From a virus, in the IMG/VR virus record IMGVR_UViG_3300027963_000381, positions 1-21,594 of that record: DNA of 21,594 bases; one strand, written 5' to 3'. The position numbers and the translations under genes were made by a program. Under the pieces are notes generated by a model. That model did no database searches. It was not told the DNA's origin and was given only the letters and a program-made list of their open reading frames with translations. Of the stretch, positions 1 through 5,576 are shown one piece after another. Each line of letters starts with the position of its first letter. Position 1 is the first letter of the stretch.

Positions 1-20
1 AAAATGGCAAAATAATAAAC

Positions 21-695
21 ATGCCAAAAAAAGAAGAATTATGGTCTCCTAATGATAACTGGATAAAAAATTCTTTTGGTACTGATGAAAATAGAAAAAT
101 ATTCGTTATTGAAAATGAGAATGGCGATCCAGTGCAAGTTTCAATTGCATTATTTAATGATCCAAAATCAATAAAAAATATTGGAGTTGAAGCTGGAACT
201 TTTGTTTATATTACAAGCATCGTAACGGCGGAGGAATATAAAGGCAAAGGTTTTCTAGGTCAAATGTTTAATAAAATATTAACTTACACTGAAAATCCAA
301 AAAGAAATTATAAACTACCTTTCAAATATGCAACTTCAATTACTCAGACCCCTTGTTTAATTAATGGAGAAGTAATTAATGAGGTAATCAATCTTGATGT
401 TTATGCTAATTTATGGCTTGATAGATTAGAGAATAATAAAATACAAATTAGATTTCAAGATATCAACAATTCAAGCAATCAGTATGGCAGAGAAGTATTT
501 GATTTAAAAGATTTTCTTAATAATAATGAGATTAAAAGAAAAGAAATAAGTGATTTAATTCATAGCAAAAAAGAAGAAGCTAAGAGTGAAAATTGCTTTG
601 TTCGTGGTTTATATCTAATCGCTGAAGAGCCGAAGAATTACATTGAAACTAAAGCTTTTAAAAAGATAAAACAAGATAAATTTTTACAAAAATAA
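21..695 (+). CDS. GNAT-like acetyltransferase domain protein
   Basis: 224 residues. The N-terminal half has the look of a GNAT acyl-CoA N-acyltransferase: a strand ending DPVQVSIALF (residues 36-45), a strand FVYITSIVTA (61-70), then a glycine-rich turn and helix, YKGKGFLGQMFNKIL (73-87). That turn resembles GNAT motif A (Q/R-x-x-G-x-G/A), which binds the acetyl-CoA pyrophosphate, although the last Gly/Ala is replaced by Leu. The C-terminal ~130 residues are Lys/Asn/Glu-rich and I do not recognise them. The GNAT call rests on one motif and its strand context; substrate is unknown. It is the first complete gene in the window; the few bases before it probably end an upstream gene on the same strand. 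Confidence 0.55.
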   Translation: MPKKEELWSPNDNWIKNSFGTDENRKIFVIENENGDPVQVSIALFNDPKSIKNIGVEAGTFVYITSIVTAEEYKGKGFLGQMFNKILTYTENPKRNYKLPFKYATSITQTPCLINGEVINEVINLDVYANLWLDRLENNKIQIRFQDINNSSNQYGREVFDLKDFLNNNEIKRKEISDLIHSKKEEAKSENCFVRGLYLIAEEPKNYIETKAFKKIKQDKFLQK

Positions 696-710
696 TATGA
701 AAGAAGCTTT

Positions 711-866
711 ATGCTAAATAAAATAAAAAAGTTTTTCTGTGATCATGAGTATAAAAAAACTAATATTTGCATTATAAATGCAAGATTAGAATGTATCAAA
801 TGTGAAAAAGCAGTAATAGTAAATCTTATTACAAGTAAAAAAAAATATAAAAGAAATAAATCATGA
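711..866 (+). CDS. Small Cys/His protein, possible zinc ribbon
   Basis: 51-residue ORF starting at ATG 711, preceded by a GAAAGAAG stretch that could serve as a weak ribosome binding site. Its TGA overlaps the ATG of the next gene (ATGA, 863-866), which supports translational coupling and makes this a real gene. The protein reads FFCDHEYKK near the N-terminus and LECIKCEK in the middle: C10, H12, then C28 and C31 as a CxxC pair. This spacing recalls small phage zinc-ribbon-like proteins of the DUF1660 type (C-x-H ... C-x-x-C). The rest is Lys-rich. Function unknown; metal binding is inferred from the residues only. Confidence 0.7.
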   Translation: MLNKIKKFFCDHEYKKTNICIINARLECIKCEKAVIVNLITSKKKYKRNKS

Positions 867-1402
867 TAAAAACTTTTATAAAAACAGGCGACATTAGAGC
901 TGAATTTGATTTTTGTAATAATCTTTATTCAATAGCTCATGCTAAAGTTAGCGAGGGTAGTTTTGAAGTTGAGTTTAGAGAAATAAAACAATCTAAAACT
1001 TATTTGCAACTAAAGGGCATTCACAAGCTTTGTGAAATTTATGGTGCTTATATGACTGAAGCTCTTGGTTGTAAAGTTAATTCTGAAAATGCTAAGGAAA
1101 GCCTTAAATATATAATTGGCTACACTAGACTTGCAAATGAAGATGAAGCTTTTGCTGAAGCTTGTAGACAACGAAGACAACAAGAATTAAGTGTAGGCAA
1201 AATGAAATTAAAAGATTTTCAAAATTTAGTAGCAGTCTTAAAAGCTCATTATCAAGTTCCAGCTTCATTTGCTGATGCAACTCTTAAAGAAATGCAGGAG
1301 CTAATTGAAAAAGTCCACGAGCTAGGAAGGGATCGAGGTTGGCACGATTTAGTTTTAACTAACCAAGAAATGCAAGCAATGATTAATTATTATAAATCTT
1401 AA
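863..1402 (+). CDS. NinB-like recombination protein (putative)
   Basis: 179 residues. The middle carries SKTYLQLKGIHKLCEIYGAYM (residues 44-64), in the position where NinB/Orf proteins of lambdoid phages have a basic 'K-R-T-xx-Q-N-xx-W' helix. The C-terminus has MQELIEKVHELGRDRGWHD (144-162), close in pattern to the NinB ending 'LIELIYAFGAERGV'. Lambda NinB/Orf binds ssDNA and SSB and helps load the phage recombinase; an SSB-like gene lies about 1.9 kb downstream on the same strand. It overlaps the preceding small gene by 4 bases. The match is by eye, and the insert between the two conserved parts is longer than in the ~140-residue family members, so the call is tentative. Confidence 0.45.
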   Translation: MIKTFIKTGDIRAEFDFCNNLYSIAHAKVSEGSFEVEFREIKQSKTYLQLKGIHKLCEIYGAYMTEALGCKVNSENAKESLKYIIGYTRLANEDEAFAEACRQRRQQELSVGKMKLKDFQNLVAVLKAHYQVPASFADATLKEMQELIEKVHELGRDRGWHDLVLTNQEMQAMINYYKS

Positions 1403-1406
1403 AATT

Positions 1407-1622
1407 ATGAAACACGAACTTATGAAATATTTAGTTGTAATAACTATAATAACTACTCTTATTGCTCAACTATATTGTGGTTGGTTAATAATTGCTGAAA
1501 TTGAATTTCAAAAAGGATCTGCAAATCTTTTTGGCTTTTTGCTTGGAATAGTATTTTATGGAACTGCACAAAATGTAGTAAAAACTTTGCAAGCTTTTTT
1601 TAAAGGATTATTTTTAAAATAA
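1407..1622 (+). CDS. Small membrane protein, two helices
   Basis: 71 residues with two strongly hydrophobic segments, about residues 7-29 and 40-58, separated by a short polar loop (EIEFQKGSAN). It starts 5 nt after the previous stop and ends just before a promoter-like region. Lysine residues at both ends fit the positive-inside rule for a hairpin with both termini in the cytoplasm. No family recognised. It is one of several tiny two-helix proteins on this strand; a holin-like or host-membrane role is possible but unsupported. Confidence 0.6.
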   Translation: MKHELMKYLVVITIITTLIAQLYCGWLIIAEIEFQKGSANLFGFLLGIVFYGTAQNVVKTLQAFFKGLFLK

Positions 1623-1626
1623 CCCC

Positions 1627-1659
1627 TTGACTATTAATTATTATTCATTAATTTATAAT
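1627..1659 (+). promoter_or_regulatory. Possible sigma70-type promoter before dUTPase
   Basis: The 72-nt gap before the dUTPase gene holds TTGACT (1627-1632) and a perfect TATAAT (1654-1659). The spacing between them is 21 nt, longer than the usual 16-18, so either the TATAAT uses a weaker -35 or this is chance in AT-rich DNA. Its position, in one of the few real intergenic gaps on this strand, favours a regulatory role. Confidence 0.3.
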
Positions 1660-1694
1660 GATAATCTAATTATAACTAACTTTAAATTTAAAAA

Positions 1695-2141
1695 ATGCAA
1701 ACTAAAACAATTTTACTAAGAAATGCAAAAGAAATTTACAACGGTAAATTCTATGCAACAGCTAACTCCGCAGGCTTTGATTTGCGATATGTTGGTATTG
1801 AACCACTAATAATTCCTGCTGGCGAAAATAAACTAGTGCCAACAGGCTTAAAAATGGAAATACAAGAAGGTTTTTATCTTGCAATACATCCTAGAAGCGG
1901 TCTATCTGTTAAGCATAACATCACACTAGGCAATGCTGTTGGTGTTGTTGACAGCGATTTTAGAGGAGAAATACAAGCTATTATTCACAATGCTGGTAAA
2001 GATAAATTTGTTATTCACGAAGGCGACAGAATCGCACAAGCATTATTAATGAAACACGAAAAAGTCAGATTTGATTTTGTTGATGAAATCAACGAAACTG
2101 AACGAGGCGAAGGCGGTTTTGGATCAACTGGAACTAATTAA
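1695..2141 (+). CDS. dut: dUTP diphosphatase (dUTPase)
   Basis: 148-residue homotrimeric-type dUTPase with all five family motifs in order: I, AGFDLR (26-31); II, PRSGLS (66-71); III, GVVDSDFRGE (83-92) with the catalytic Asp86; IV, GDRIAQ (110-115); V, the Gly-rich C-terminal lid RGEGGFGSTG (137-146). It hydrolyses dUTP to dUMP and pyrophosphate, keeping uracil out of the phage's AT-rich DNA and supplying dUMP for dTMP synthesis. Length is normal for the family and nothing essential is missing. No Shine-Dalgarno is seen; the start sits behind an A/T-only leader. The next gene begins 3 nt after the stop. Confidence 0.96.
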   Translation: MQTKTILLRNAKEIYNGKFYATANSAGFDLRYVGIEPLIIPAGENKLVPTGLKMEIQEGFYLAIHPRSGLSVKHNITLGNAVGVVDSDFRGEIQAIIHNAGKDKFVIHEGDRIAQALLMKHEKVRFDFVDEINETERGEGGFGSTGTN

Positions 2142-2144
2142 ACT

Positions 2145-2390
2145 ATGAAATACGAACTGACTACAACTTTTATCGAACATAACGGTAAAAAACTTTATCA
2201 AATAAAAGCATTAAAAGACTTTGGTGATGTTTATGCTGGAGAATTAGGTGGATACATTGAAAAAGAGAGTAATTTAAGTCAAGAGGGCGATTGCTGGGTT
2301 TATGGCAATGCTAAAGTTTATGGCAATGCTAGAATTTTTGACGATGCTAAAGTTTGTGGCAATACTCAATTTAATTCCATTAACAAATAA
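2145..2390 (+). CDS. Hexapeptide-repeat (left-handed beta-helix) protein, short form
   Basis: 81 residues. After a conserved-looking N-terminus (LYQIKALKDFGDVYAGELGGYIEKESNLSQEG, cited as residues 17-48), the protein turns into hexapeptide-like repeats: VYGNAKVYGNARIFDDAKVCGN (about 52-73). This is the start of a left-handed parallel beta-helix as found in a widespread phage/prophage family. Those proteins usually continue through many more turns, so this copy is short, either a minimal version or a truncated one. Function is not known in the family; proteins with such folds often trimerise. It is packed between dut and a membrane protein with 3-nt gaps. Confidence 0.7.
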   Translation: MKYELTTTFIEHNGKKLYQIKALKDFGDVYAGELGGYIEKESNLSQEGDCWVYGNAKVYGNARIFDDAKVCGNTQFNSINK

Positions 2391-2393
2391 CTT

Positions 2394-2594
2394 ATGAAAA
2401 AATACACTCTTCTATATATTGCAATAATCTATATTCTATACGGCTTGCAAGTAATCATCAATGATGAAATCAACCCACTTTATTTTGATTTATCAATATA
2501 TCACAATCTTTTTTTAGTCCACGAAATATTCTTTGGATTCGCTATTATTAACTATATTTTTAAAGAAAATGTTATCGACAATTCAACAAATTAA
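2394..2594 (+). CDS. Small membrane protein
   Basis: 66 residues with two hydrophobic segments, about 4-22 (YTLLYIAIIYILYGLQVII) and 39-57 (LFLVHEIFFGFAIINYIF). It begins 3 nt after the preceding stop. Its 3' end overlaps the next gene by 26 nt. No family recognised. Confidence 0.5.
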   Translation: MKKYTLLYIAIIYILYGLQVIINDEINPLYFDLSIYHNLFLVHEIFFGFAIINYIFKENVIDNSTN

Positions 2595-2955
2595 CAAAAT
2601 AAATGATGATAAAGAAATCTATAAAGATTTTGTGAATAGTCATTCTGAAAAAGGAATTACAACTAAATTTTTAGTTTCAAAACACAAAATAGGCAAACAT
2701 TACATAAGAAGATGTAAAGCTTATGTGAGGGGCAGACAATTATTAGACTATTCTCACGAAACTTTTCCTCAGCCTCACTCAAGTGCATCTTTTGAGAAAT
2801 TTAAAAAAGAAATAGATAGATTAATTTCGAGTGGCGAAAGAATAGTGGTAAATAGAATTGCTAAAGCAACAAACACAGACCACGAAACAATTAGATGTTG
2901 TCTTTGCTACTATGCGGGATTGTATAATGATCTCAATTGGATAAAATTTAATTAA
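2569..2955 (+). CDS. Unknown protein with HTH-like segments
   Basis: I place the start at ATG 2569 (128 residues) rather than at an upstream TTG, because this leaves only a short overlap with the preceding gene. The protein is basic. Segment GITTKFLVSKHKIGKHYIRRCKAY (about residues 29-52) has the spacing of a helix-turn-helix with a basic recognition helix, and a second segment, IVVNRIAKATNTDHETIRCCL, looks similar. Both could contact DNA, possibly as a small regulator. It sits next to the SSB-like gene. I do not recognise a family and the HTH call is by pattern only. Confidence 0.5.
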   Translation: MLSTIQQINKINDDKEIYKDFVNSHSEKGITTKFLVSKHKIGKHYIRRCKAYVRGRQLLDYSHETFPQPHSSASFEKFKKEIDRLISSGERIVVNRIAKATNTDHETIRCCLCYYAGLYNDLNWIKFN

Positions 2956-2974
2956 TAATTAACAACTTAAAATA

Positions 2975-3259
2975 ATGAAATGCATGATACAAGAATTTAA
3001 TTTTTTTTCGGATTATCTTCGTTTTATAATTTTTGTTGTGGCTCAATTCGGAGCGGTGTTTTTAGCATATGCAATTTTTGATAAGATTATGTTTGATTAT
3101 AAGTCTCAAGCAGGCTTTAAAATATTTTTATACGCTATTAGCAATGCTTTAATATTTATCGCAATTTATGCAATAATTCACTATTTAACAACTAGTGCAT
3201 TTGTTCTAGCAAATAATAGACTAGATCAATCTTTAGCAACAATTAACAACAACAAATAA
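2975..3259 (+). CDS. Small membrane protein, two helices
   Basis: 94 residues with two hydrophobic helices, about 15-37 (RFIIFVVAQFGAVFLAYAIF) and 49-70 (IFLYAISNALIFIAIYAIIH), and a polar C-terminus rich in Asn. The next gene begins 1 nt after its stop. No family recognised. It belongs to the group of small membrane proteins carried on this strand. Confidence 0.55.
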   Translation: MKCMIQEFNFFSDYLRFIIFVVAQFGAVFLAYAIFDKIMFDYKSQAGFKIFLYAISNALIFIAIYAIIHYLTTSAFVLANNRLDQSLATINNNK

Positions 3260-3260
3260 A

Positions 3261-3638
3261 ATGACTTACAAAATAGCAAAACTTTTTGAAAATAACAAAC
3301 TTACAGATAAATTTAATCTAAAAGAACATGATAAGGTATTTACAGGCAGAATACAGATTTCTAACAAAATAAAAGACAAGTGGGTAAATAAAGCAATGTC
3401 TTTTGTTTTTTTTAAAAATAGCGATTTAAATACTGTTAATTTTTTTAAGAATTATGACGGCTCTTCCTTTCGAATGGATTTTGACTTAACTCTTGATAAA
3501 ATGCCAAATAGCGAGGAACTTTACTTCAAAATTATTATTAAAAAAACTTGGAAAGAAGTTGACAAACATTCAATAGAAAAAAGTAATGGTTATGCACCAG
3601 AAAACAATTATTTTAGCGAAGACAATATACCCTTTTAA
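3261..3638 (+). CDS. Putative single-stranded DNA-binding protein with SSB-type acidic tip
   Basis: 125 residues ending in SEDNIPF. This closely matches the acidic, Pro-Phe C-terminal tip of bacterial SSB (DDDIPF), the site that recruits recombination and replication partners. Before it lies an Asn/Tyr-rich linker (about 108-118). The N-terminal ~100 residues alternate hydrophobic and polar in a beta-rich manner with several aromatics (FTGRIQISNKI, AMSFVFF, YFKIIIKKTW), consistent with an OB fold, but they lack a clear SSB signature. Role inferred: coating ssDNA during phage replication and exposing the tip to partners such as the NinB-like protein. Confident on the tip, moderate on the fold. 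Confidence 0.6.
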   Translation: MTYKIAKLFENNKLTDKFNLKEHDKVFTGRIQISNKIKDKWVNKAMSFVFFKNSDLNTVNFFKNYDGSSFRMDFDLTLDKMPNSEELYFKIIIKKTWKEVDKHSIEKSNGYAPENNYFSEDNIPF

Positions 3639-3639
3639 A

Positions 3640-4179
3640 ATGGTTTTTATTCCTTTCACTTTATTAATAATTCTATCTTGCTCCACTGCCCTTGCTAATA
3701 TCGGACATATTGGCATTGGCACTGGAGTGTTATATACCAATACTAAAACAGATTATGTCAATGAATTTGAGGAAATCACAAGCCCTAAATTAATGTTAAA
3801 TTTAAGTTATGTTAAAACTTTTGATAAATTTGTTCTCAATACTTCAACAAATAGGATTGGTAATAATGCAAGAATTAGGGCGATCCTTAATAACAAAAAA
3901 GAGTTTCAAGTTAAATCTACTTCTAATATTGATACTCTTGCTCTTGGTTATCAAATTGGCAAAATAACACCTTATTTATTAGTTGGCAATGTTGACACAA
4001 AGCAAGAAATAAGATATAAGGGCAAAACTGTTAAAAAAGATAATGAAACGGCTTTAATTTGGGGAACAGCCCTATCTTATCGCTTTTACAATCAAACTAT
4101 ATCAATCAATCTAATAGCACCGTCAAAACCTCTTAATTTAAAATATGCGGTTGGCTTTGGATATAACTTTTATATATAA
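3640..4179 (+). CDS. Secreted outer-membrane beta-barrel-like protein
   Basis: Start placed at ATG 3640, 1 nt after the previous stop, because it gives a clean signal peptide: MVFIPFTLLIILSCSTALA, cleaved before NIG. An earlier in-frame start would bury this under 18 residues of frame-shifted SSB-like sequence. The mature ~160 residues alternate in beta-strand fashion: VLYTNTKTDY, LMLNLSYVKTF, TLALGYQIGKITPYLLVG, ALIWGTALSYRF, and finally KYAVGFGYNFYI, which ends in the aromatic/hydrophobic pattern used as the BAM recognition signal. It looks like a small 8-strand outer-membrane barrel, as in phage Lom- or OmpX-like proteins. A surface-altering or superinfection-exclusion role is inference. 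Confidence 0.65.
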   Translation: MVFIPFTLLIILSCSTALANIGHIGIGTGVLYTNTKTDYVNEFEEITSPKLMLNLSYVKTFDKFVLNTSTNRIGNNARIRAILNNKKEFQVKSTSNIDTLALGYQIGKITPYLLVGNVDTKQEIRYKGKTVKKDNETALIWGTALSYRFYNQTISINLIAPSKPLNLKYAVGFGYNFYI

Positions 4180-4379
4180 TGACAAACAAAACAGCAATTA
4201 AAATTATTCTTAGTGTATTAATCTTTTTTTATCTTAGCATAGGCTTTGTTAATCTTGATTTTAACTTTATGAACTGGAATAAACTAGAAAGATTTTTTCT
4301 AGTTGCTTGGTGGATTCTTTGGTCTTGTATTTTACTTATGGCAACTACTGAGGATAATGAAAATGAAACTGATAATTAA
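4179..4379 (+). CDS. Small membrane protein, two helices
   Basis: 66 residues; its ATG overlaps the last base of the preceding stop codon. Hydrophobic segments at about 6-25 (IKIILSVLIFFYLSIGFVNL) and 39-55 (FFLVAWWILWSCILLMA), followed by an acidic tail (TEDNENETDN). No family recognised. Translation is probably coupled to the beta-barrel gene upstream. Confidence 0.55.
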   Translation: MTNKTAIKIILSVLIFFYLSIGFVNLDFNFMNWNKLERFFLVAWWILWSCILLMATTEDNENETDN

Positions 4380-4566
4380 AAAAATAGAAAAATATCTTAT
4401 TGATTATGTCGCACAAACTAAAATAATGAACTCAACTTCTTTGGAGAGGAACTCAAAATCATTAATAATTGAATGTGAAGCAGAATTGCTAAAGTTAATG
4501 AGAAATAGAGAGATAGCACTCAAGACAATTAAAAGACTTAAGAATCAACTTAAAATCAACAACTAA
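4363..4566 (+). CDS. Small helical protein
   Basis: I choose ATG 4363 (67 residues), 8 nt after an AGGA at 4351-4354; a closer ATG at 4357 leaves only 2 nt and a TTG further upstream runs deep into the previous gene. The protein is Lys/Ile/Leu/Glu-rich, largely helical, with heptad-like hydrophobics (LLKLMRNREIALKTIKRLKNQL), suggesting a coiled coil. It overlaps the 3' end of the preceding membrane-protein gene by 17 nt. No family recognised. Confidence 0.5.
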   Translation: MKLIIKKIEKYLIDYVAQTKIMNSTSLERNSKSLIIECEAELLKLMRNREIALKTIKRLKNQLKINN

Positions 4567-4571
4567 AAATT

Positions 4572-4829
4572 ATGAAAACATTAAAAAATCTTAAAATATT
4601 AATCCCATTAATATTAACAACTTGTTGCTCTTGCGAACCAATAGACAGAATAGTTCGAGATGAATGTTTAAACAGAGAGATTTTTAAAGAATGCTTGAAC
4701 TCTCTCCCAGCTGGACCAACTACAACACATTACAACGATTGGGATGAGGTTGTGAAAGCTTGCGAACGAGTTTCTCACAGGCAAAGCCACAGAAAAAGAT
4801 CGGTAGTTAAAATAGAATGTTCTTTATAA
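4572..4829 (+). CDS. Secreted Cys-rich phage protein, possible lipoprotein
   Basis: 85 residues. MKTLKNLKILIPLILTTCCSC forms an N-terminal signal sequence ending in three cysteines, so lipid modification is possible though the lipobox is not canonical. The mature part has a conserved-looking core: RDECLNREIFKECLNSLPAGP, then YNDWDEVVKACE, and a closing KIEC. The paired Cys residues (DEC, KEC, KAC, IEC) suggest disulfides in the periplasm. From memory this pattern (EC..FKECL..LPAGP...YNDWDEVV..C) occurs in hypothetical proteins of many phages, with no assigned function. It is the last gene before the large non-coding region. Confidence 0.65.
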   Translation: MKTLKNLKILIPLILTTCCSCEPIDRIVRDECLNREIFKECLNSLPAGPTTTHYNDWDEVVKACERVSHRQSHRKRSVVKIECSL

Positions 4830-4835
4830 TAATTC

Positions 4836-4863
4836 TTGACAACTAATATAATCAATATATCAT
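4836..4863 (+). promoter_or_regulatory. Promoter driving the large non-coding RNA
   Basis: A perfect -35 box TTGACA (4836-4841) is followed after 16 nt by TATCAT (4858-4863), a 5/6 match to the -10 consensus. It starts 7 nt after the stop of the preceding gene and would begin transcription at about 4870, immediately before the first hairpin (4876-4896). This is the best sigma70-type promoter I found in the window, which implies host RNA polymerase makes the RNA. Confidence 0.6.
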
Positions 4864-5051
4864 TATTAAAACTTAGCACTGGGTTTAGATGAGTGCAGAA
4901 ATACTAGATAACAAAGTTAAGCTAGTCAAATTGCCTGAAAGGGCTTCAATCATAAAGCGGTTAAGTCTAGATAATTATATTTAATGCTAGACCTCTGGAA
5001 CGAGCAAGTCAACCTACCATCATCGCTTTGGTAAGTTTCAAGGGTTGACAA

Positions 5052-5076
5052 CAGTTAGCCTTCTGTAAAAAGGCAA
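5052..5076 (+). repeat. Duplicated hairpin element, copy 1 (inside the ncRNA)
   Basis: A 25-nt sequence occurring identically at 5423-5447. It contains the hairpin GCCTT-CTGTAAA-AAGGC preceded by CAGTTA. No compensatory differences exist between the copies, so the primary sequence as well as the stem seems to matter. It may be a repeated binding or RNA-RNA contact module of the large RNA. Confidence 0.85.
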
Positions 5077-5422
5077 ATCGGCTCGGTTAAAGAAGAGAGC
5101 AGAAAAACAGTAGAAAGTTAGCAACTATACTGTTAGTTGGGTTAAAAACCAACGAAATAGGGTATCAATCACTCGGAGGCTGGGAGATTCGTCTGGTTTA
5201 GCAACTAAGTGCCTGACGATGAAAAAGAGTGGCGAGACTTGATAAGTATTGTAGATCCTCACGAAAGCGTTGTGGGTATTGAAGTTTTCAGCCGACCGCA
5301 AGTTGGTGCGAGAAAAAGGTAGGTTTATTTATGCTAGTGCTAACAAAACATAAATAACGCTATTATTAAATGAAGCTTAATTTACAATTACCCGCCAAGA
5401 CAATAGGGTTGCATGTTTTGGT

Positions 5423-5447
5423 CAGTTAGCCTTCTGTAAAAAGGCAA
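5423..5447 (+). repeat. Duplicated hairpin element, copy 2 (inside the ncRNA)
   Basis: Exact copy of 5052-5076, 371 nt downstream and close to the presumed 3' end of the RNA. Its right half plus the next bases (AGGCAATTT, 5442-5450) is also a perfect 9-nt complement of AAATTGCCT at 4928-4936, so this copy could alternatively pair with the 5' part of the RNA; copy 1 matches that segment at only 6 bases. Confidence 0.85.
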
Positions 5448-5505
5448 TTTCAGTAGTCGACAATTAGTCGATAATTCAAATTATTAACAAACTAAAACTA
5501 AAATT

Positions 5506-5576
5506 ATGATAAACTTAGGGCAGATTTAAAAGCTCAATATCCCGATTTATTGCTTTATTCTCAACATAATGATTGA
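5506..5576 (+). pseudogene. Possible frameshifted remnant of a small ORF
   Basis: Between the ncRNA and the methyltransferase gene, one frame reads KLRADLKAQYPDLLLYSQHND and stops at TGA 5574-5576, a protein-like composition. It has no in-frame ATG: the only ATG (5506) lies in another frame and meets a stop after seven codons. A one- or two-base indel just after the ATG would restore a small protein. It could be gene decay, a sequence error or chance; the rest of 5472-5595 holds nothing I can identify. Confidence 0.25.

Larger units (their letters stand above)
4865..5471 (+). ncRNA. Large structured phage non-coding RNA (GOLLD/ROOL-like size and context; class unassigned)
   Basis: About 600 nt without a credible ORF in an otherwise gapless genome; hand-counted G+C is about 40% against roughly 30% around it. 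Hairpins readable by eye: 4876-4880/4892-4896; 4903-4907/4922-4926 with an inner stem; GCCT/GGGC closed by a GAAA tetraloop (4933-4944); GTCTAG/CTAGAC (4965-4970/4987-4992); GTCAACC/GGTTGAC (5008-5014/5043-5049); GCCTT/AAGGC (5058-5062/5070-5074); AACAGTA/TACTGTT (5106-5112/5128-5134); GTTGG/CCAAC (5136-5140/5149-5153); TCGTC/GACGA (5189-5193/5215-5219); TTATTTATG/CATAAATAA (5325-5333/5349-5357); CCAAGACA/TGTTTTGG (5395-5402/5414-5421); GCCTT/AAGGC again (5429-5433/5441-5445); TCGAC/GTCGA (5457-5461/5467-5471), possibly the 3' end. GOLLD (~800 nt) and ROOL (~600 nt) are known giant phage-borne RNAs; membership is not shown. Ends are estimated from the promoter and the last hairpin. Confidence 0.7.

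Noticed and set aside
5052-5447. CRISPR array from the two 25-nt repeats
   Set aside because: Only two copies 371 nt apart, no regular spacers and no cas genes; they are parts of one structured RNA.
4865-5471. Group I intron or tmRNA as explanation of the non-coding region
   Set aside because: No recognisable group I P7/G-site core, no split gene around it and no homing endonuclease. No tRNA-like Ala end or tag-peptide frame typical of tmRNA.
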